NCBI RefSeq assembly: GCF_015234515.1
Contig: NZ_JADGMY010000028.1
Span: 358,088-412,612, forward strand
Source: Cellulomonas sp.
Lineage (GTDB): Bacteria > Actinomycetota > Actinomycetes > Actinomycetales > Cellulomonadaceae
Direction: 5' to 3'
Length of the DNA stretch: 54,525 nucleotides
Shown here: positions 51,557 through 54,525 of the stretch, piece after piece
How the letters are laid out: every line of letters begins with the position of its first letter
Numbering within the stretch: position 1 is the stretch's first letter
Made by a program: the position numbers and the translations under genes
The notes under the pieces: model-generated
Database searches by the model: none
What the model was told of the DNA's origin: nothing
The model's input: only the letters and a program-made list of their open reading frames with translations

Positions 51557-53103
51557 ACGAACCGGGGGACGACACCCGGACCGCACGGCCCGTCGCGGTG
51601 GCGCGGTCCGTCTGGCGCGGCATGTCGCTGCAGCGGCGGCTGGTCACGATCACGGCGGTCCTGCTCAGCACGGGCCTCGTCGTCGCCGGCGTCACTGCCA
51701 CGACGCTGCTCGAGCGCAACCTGCTGGCCCCGGTCGACGCGAAGCTCGCGAACGAGGCGGAGGTCGTCGCGGGCGACGCGCTGCGGTTCCTCACCAACCA
51801 GGCCGGGCACATCGGGCCCACGGACTACTACGTGCGCGTGCAGGCCGGGGACGAGGACGCCTCGGTCGTGAGCCCTGCCGCGGAGCAGGCCTACGGCAAG
51901 CCGCGCGTGGCCGACCTGACGGTCCTGGACGCCTCGAAGATCAGCGGCGAGCCGTTCACCGTGCCGTCGTCGCACGTCGGCTCACCGTGGCGCGTGGTCG
52001 CCTACCCGTTCCAGAGCGACGGGATCGTGGGCTCGGTCGTGGTCGGACTGCCGCTCATGGACATCCACGGGGCCGTCGTCAGCATGTCCTGGAGCCTGGT
52101 GACCGCGGGTCTGCTCATCGTCGCTGCGGGCGTGCTCGTGGGTGGCTGGGCGGTGCGCCGGTCGTTGCGCCCCCTCGGCGAGATCGAGCGGACAGCCGCG
52201 AAGATCGCCGCCGGCGACCTGTCCCAGCGCGTGCCCGTCGCGCCTGACGGCACCGAGGTCGGCCGGCTCGGAGCCGCGCTGAACGGGATGCTCGCCCAGA
52301 TCGAGGAGGCGTTCCGCGCGCGCACCGTGTCGGAGGCGCGCATGCGCAGGTTCGTCGCCGACGCGTCGCACGAGCTGCGGACGCCCCTGGCCGCGATCCG
52401 TGGCTACGCCGAGCTGTACCGGATGGGCGCGACGACGACGCAGGAGCAGATCGCCGACACGATGCGGCGCATCGAGGACTCCGCGGCCCGCATGGGCTCG
52501 CTCGTCGAGGACCTGCTCGCGCTCGCCCGTCTCGACGAGGGACGGCGGGGGAACGTCGGCCCGGTCGACCTGACCGTGCTGGCCGCGGACGCGGTCAGCG
52601 ACCTGCGGGCGCTGGACCCGCAGCGGCCGGTGCGGCTCGAGTCGCTGGACGGGACGACCGCCCCACGGGTCGTGGTCGGCGACGAGGCGCGGCTGCGCCA
52701 GGTGCTCGCCAACCTCGTCGGCAACACCGCCCGCCACACGCCGCCCGCGACGCCCGTCGAGATCGCCGTGGGGGCGGGCGACGACGGCCGGACCGTGGTC
52801 CTCGAGGTCCGTGACCACGGGCCGGGCATCCCACCGGAGCACGCCGAACGCGTCTTCGAGCGCTTCTACCGGATCGACGAGTCGCGTACGCGCGACTCCG
52901 GGGGCTCGGGGCTCGGCATGGCGATCGTGGCCGCGATCGTCGCCTCCCACGACGGGAGCGTGGCGGTGCACCCGACGCCCGGCGGGGGCACCACCGTGCG
53001 CGTCGAGCTGCCCGTGTCCGGCCCCACATCCGATCCCCGACCCGTCGACGCGCCACCCGCGCCGGACGTGGCTACGATGACGGGTCCGTCGTCACCGTCG
53101 TGA
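51553..53103 (+). CDS. Sensor histidine kinase
   Basis: 516 residues. Two transmembrane helices (about 30-50 and 180-202) bracket an extracellular sensor of about 125 residues with no recognised fold. A HAMP linker is followed by the phospho-acceptor His273 in DASHELRTPLAAIRGYAE, and the catalytic domain has N-box NLVGNTARHTPPATPVE, G1 VRDHGPGIPPEHA, F-box ERFYRID and G2 GGSGLGMAIV. A Pro/Ala-rich tail ends it. GTG 51553 overlaps the regulator stop, so the two form one operon. The signal is unknown. Confidence 0.95.
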   Translation: MNEPGDDTRTARPVAVARSVWRGMSLQRRLVTITAVLLSTGLVVAGVTATTLLERNLLAPVDAKLANEAEVVAGDALRFLTNQAGHIGPTDYYVRVQAGDEDASVVSPAAEQAYGKPRVADLTVLDASKISGEPFTVPSSHVGSPWRVVAYPFQSDGIVGSVVVGLPLMDIHGAVVSMSWSLVTAGLLIVAAGVLVGGWAVRRSLRPLGEIERTAAKIAAGDLSQRVPVAPDGTEVGRLGAALNGMLAQIEEAFRARTVSEARMRRFVADASHELRTPLAAIRGYAELYRMGATTTQEQIADTMRRIEDSAARMGSLVEDLLALARLDEGRRGNVGPVDLTVLAADAVSDLRALDPQRPVRLESLDGTTAPRVVVGDEARLRQVLANLVGNTARHTPPATPVEIAVGAGDDGRTVVLEVRDHGPGIPPEHAERVFERFYRIDESRTRDSGGSGLGMAIVAAIVASHDGSVAVHPTPGGGTTVRVELPVSGPTSDPRPVDAPPAPDVATMTGPSSPS

Positions 53104-53112
53104 GGCTGATCC

Positions 53113-53901
53113 ATGGGCGTCCATGACGCACCCGCCTGGCTCGTCCCGGCTTTCACCCGCAACGTCCTCGAGGCCGGGGGCACCGCACCCCCCGAGGACG
53201 TCCGGCGCACCGCCGAGGACCTCCTGGAGCGGTGGACCCGTCCGGAGCGGCACTTCCACAACCTCCGGCACCTCGTCGACGTGCTCGCGCGCGTCGACGA
53301 GCTGGACGAGGAGGCCCACCACCCCGAGCTCGTCCGCCTCGCCGCCTGGTACCACGGCGCGGTGTTCGACTCCGCCGAGCGCAAGGCGTACGCGAACCAG
53401 GGCGGTGAGGACGAGGCCGCCAGCGCCGTCCTCGCCCGCGAGCAGCTGATGGCGCTGGGTGTCCCGGAGAAGCAGGCGCAGCGTGTCGCCGCGCTCGTCT
53501 CGGCCCTCGTGCGCCACGCGCCGGACCCCACCGACAGCGACTGCGCGGTCCTGTGCGACGCGGACCTCGCGATGCTCGCGACCGAGCCGCAGCGCTACAA
53601 GTCCTACCTCCACGACGTGCGCGCCGAGTACGCGCACCTCCCCGTGGAGGACTACGTGCGGGCGCGCCTGCGCATCCTGCACAAGCTGCTCGCACGCCCG
53701 TCGCTGTTCGTGAGCCCGCTCGCGCAGCCCTGGGAGGAACCAGCGCGGCAGAACGTGTCAGCCGAGCTGCAGCGACTCGAGAAGGAGATCGCCCGGCTCG
53801 AGGCCGCCGCGGCGGAGCGCGCCGCCACGGAGGGCGCCGACGCCACGCAGGTCACGGAGGCCACGGGCGGGACGACGACCGGGAGCACCTCGGCGTCCTG
53901 A
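53113..53901 (+). CDS. Predicted metal-dependent HD-superfamily phosphohydrolase
   Basis: 262 residues. Matches the COG4339-type HD group: RHFHNLRHLVDVL (from about residue 46), LAAWYHGAVFDS, RHAP and LCDADLAMLATEPQRYKSYL. The usual HD dyad appears as YHGAVFD in this group. The last ~60 residues are a Glu/Ala coiled coil and a Thr/Gly/Ser tail. Substrate unknown, probably nucleotide-like. It follows the histidine kinase by 9 bp and may be the third gene of its operon. Confidence 0.87.
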   Translation: MGVHDAPAWLVPAFTRNVLEAGGTAPPEDVRRTAEDLLERWTRPERHFHNLRHLVDVLARVDELDEEAHHPELVRLAAWYHGAVFDSAERKAYANQGGEDEAASAVLAREQLMALGVPEKQAQRVAALVSALVRHAPDPTDSDCAVLCDADLAMLATEPQRYKSYLHDVRAEYAHLPVEDYVRARLRILHKLLARPSLFVSPLAQPWEEPARQNVSAELQRLEKEIARLEAAAAERAATEGADATQVTEATGGTTTGSTSAS

Positions 53902-53990
53902 GCCCCGGCGCCGGGCCGACCGCCGTCCGCCTGCGCCGGCCGTCAGCCTGCGCCAGCCGTCAGCCGTCAGCCGTCAGCCCGGGCCAGCCT

Positions 53991-54025
53991 TCAGTAGGCG
54001 AACAGCCCTCAGTGGGCGAACAGCC
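53991..54025. repeat. Direct repeat copying the WXG100 gene's 3' end
   Basis: TCAGTGGGCGAACAGCC (54009-54025), which encodes the last residues and stop of the WXG100 gene, is preceded by TCAGTAGGCGAACAGCC at 53991-54007. A run of GTCAGCC heptamers lies at about 53941-53980. Confidence 0.85.
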
Positions 54026-54299
54026 GCGAGGCGTGCGCCTCCGCCTCGGCGTACGTCCGTGCCGCCGCCTGCATCGCCGCCGCGATCTGGGCGAGGGACT
54101 GCTCGACGCGCGCCTGGGTCACGTTCCACTCGGCGACGACCGACCCGAACGCCCCGGCGGCACCGCCGCGCCACGTCGCCTGCAGCTCGAGGAGCTGCCG
54201 CTGCATCGCGGCGACCTCCGCCTGGATGCTCGCGGAGCGTGCCAGCACCGCCGCCGCGGACCCGTCGAGCTGTGCGCTGTCGACCTCGTACCTGCTCAT
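54009..54299 (-). CDS. WXG100 (ESAT-6-like) protein
   Basis: 96 residues, two helices joined by the WXG turn (Trp43-Arg-Gly45, TWRGGAAGAFGSVV). Proteins of this family are exported by type VII (ESX) systems as dimers. The YxxxD/E-type export signal appears near the C terminus as TYAEAEAHA. ATG 54299 follows AGGAGG at 6 bp. No ESX component is in the window; the usual partner or machinery would lie to the right. The stretch from 54300 to the end holds no gene and has repeats of CGTCCCGC. Confidence 0.9.
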   Translation of the reverse strand: MSRYEVDSAQLDGSAAAVLARSASIQAEVAAMQRQLLELQATWRGGAAGAFGSVVAEWNVTQARVEQSLAQIAAAMQAAARTYAEAEAHASRLFAH

Positions 54300-54525
54300 G
54301 GACGTCCTCCTGCTGCCGTGGTGCCGCCGTGCGCCGCACCGACCACGGCGACGCTACGGACCACGGGCGCACCGATCGGCGGGTGCCCGGGGATCGGTGG
54401 ACGGGCCCGCACCTCGCGGGACCTGGGGTCGGGTCACCGGACCGCGACGCCCCGTCCCGCACGGGACGTCAGCGACGCGGACCCGTCCCGCCGGGGACGC
54501 GGACCGCGAGCGGACCCCGTCCCGC

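Noticed and set aside
53902..54008. Small gene between the HD and WXG100 genes
   Set aside because: The stretch is made of GTCAGCC and tail repeats with no start or conserved frame.

Overview
The window is about 54.5 kb of very GC-rich DNA. It is packed with GTG starts, four-base stop/start overlaps and leaderless-looking genes, and it carries typical actinobacterial families: DUF3027, DUF2530, a WXG100 protein, an XPB-type helicase, a DtxR-type regulator, and proteins with LAxTG-like sorting tails. The family mix points to an actinomycete of the Cellulomonas type. That assignment is inferred from gene content, not from a marker gene. No rRNA, tRNA, insertion sequence, prophage or CRISPR-Cas system was seen.

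Left part (1-12.1 kb). The window opens inside a tandem array of a 19-bp element (about 36-bp period) that switches strand and runs up to the stop codon of a membrane-anchored CAP-domain protein. Then come an Lrp/AsnC regulator, a tandem universal stress protein, an HNH endonuclease, an NlpC/P60 cell-wall hydrolase under a clear c-di-AMP (ydaO) riboswitch, a DtxR-type metalloregulator, phosphoserine aminotransferase (serC), a module of a DUF4012 membrane protein plus a sortase-type surface protein, and a MarR-MFS efflux pair.

Surface-polysaccharide region (12.2-32.2 kb). It contains a degenerate GGDEF-EAL protein, UDP-glucose dehydrogenase, a VanZ-like protein, a purine permease, a CAP lipoprotein and a fused Wzz/BY-kinase. 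A tightly coupled operon follows: a PglF-like 4,6-dehydratase, a PglE-like aminotransferase, a phosphoglycosyl transferase fused to a GNAT acetyltransferase, an ATP-grasp ligase, a Wzx-type flippase and a GT4 glycosyltransferase. Beyond it, on the other strand, lie a Wzy-type polymerase/ligase and a second DUF4012 plus LAxTG module, then a low-molecular-weight tyrosine phosphatase. The predicted logic is: make a UDP-2,4-diamino-2,4,6-trideoxy sugar, acylate it, load it on undecaprenyl phosphate, extend, flip and polymerise it, with length control by the kinase/phosphatase pair.

Right part (32.2-54.5 kb). It holds a DUF2530 membrane protein, another CAP protein, a cold-shock/DUF3027/sacsin-like operon, a DksA/TraR-like protein with a broken zinc finger, an M20 amidohydrolase, a PAT-rich membrane protein, a helicase-associated protein followed by an XPB helicase, a tandem GNAT, a DinB-like protein, a TPM-domain protein with PspA, a class I glutamine amidotransferase, an OmpR/histidine-kinase pair with tandem operator repeats, an HD phosphohydrolase and a WXG100 protein. 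Short intergenic repeats are frequent, and two of them duplicate the 3' end of the neighbouring gene.
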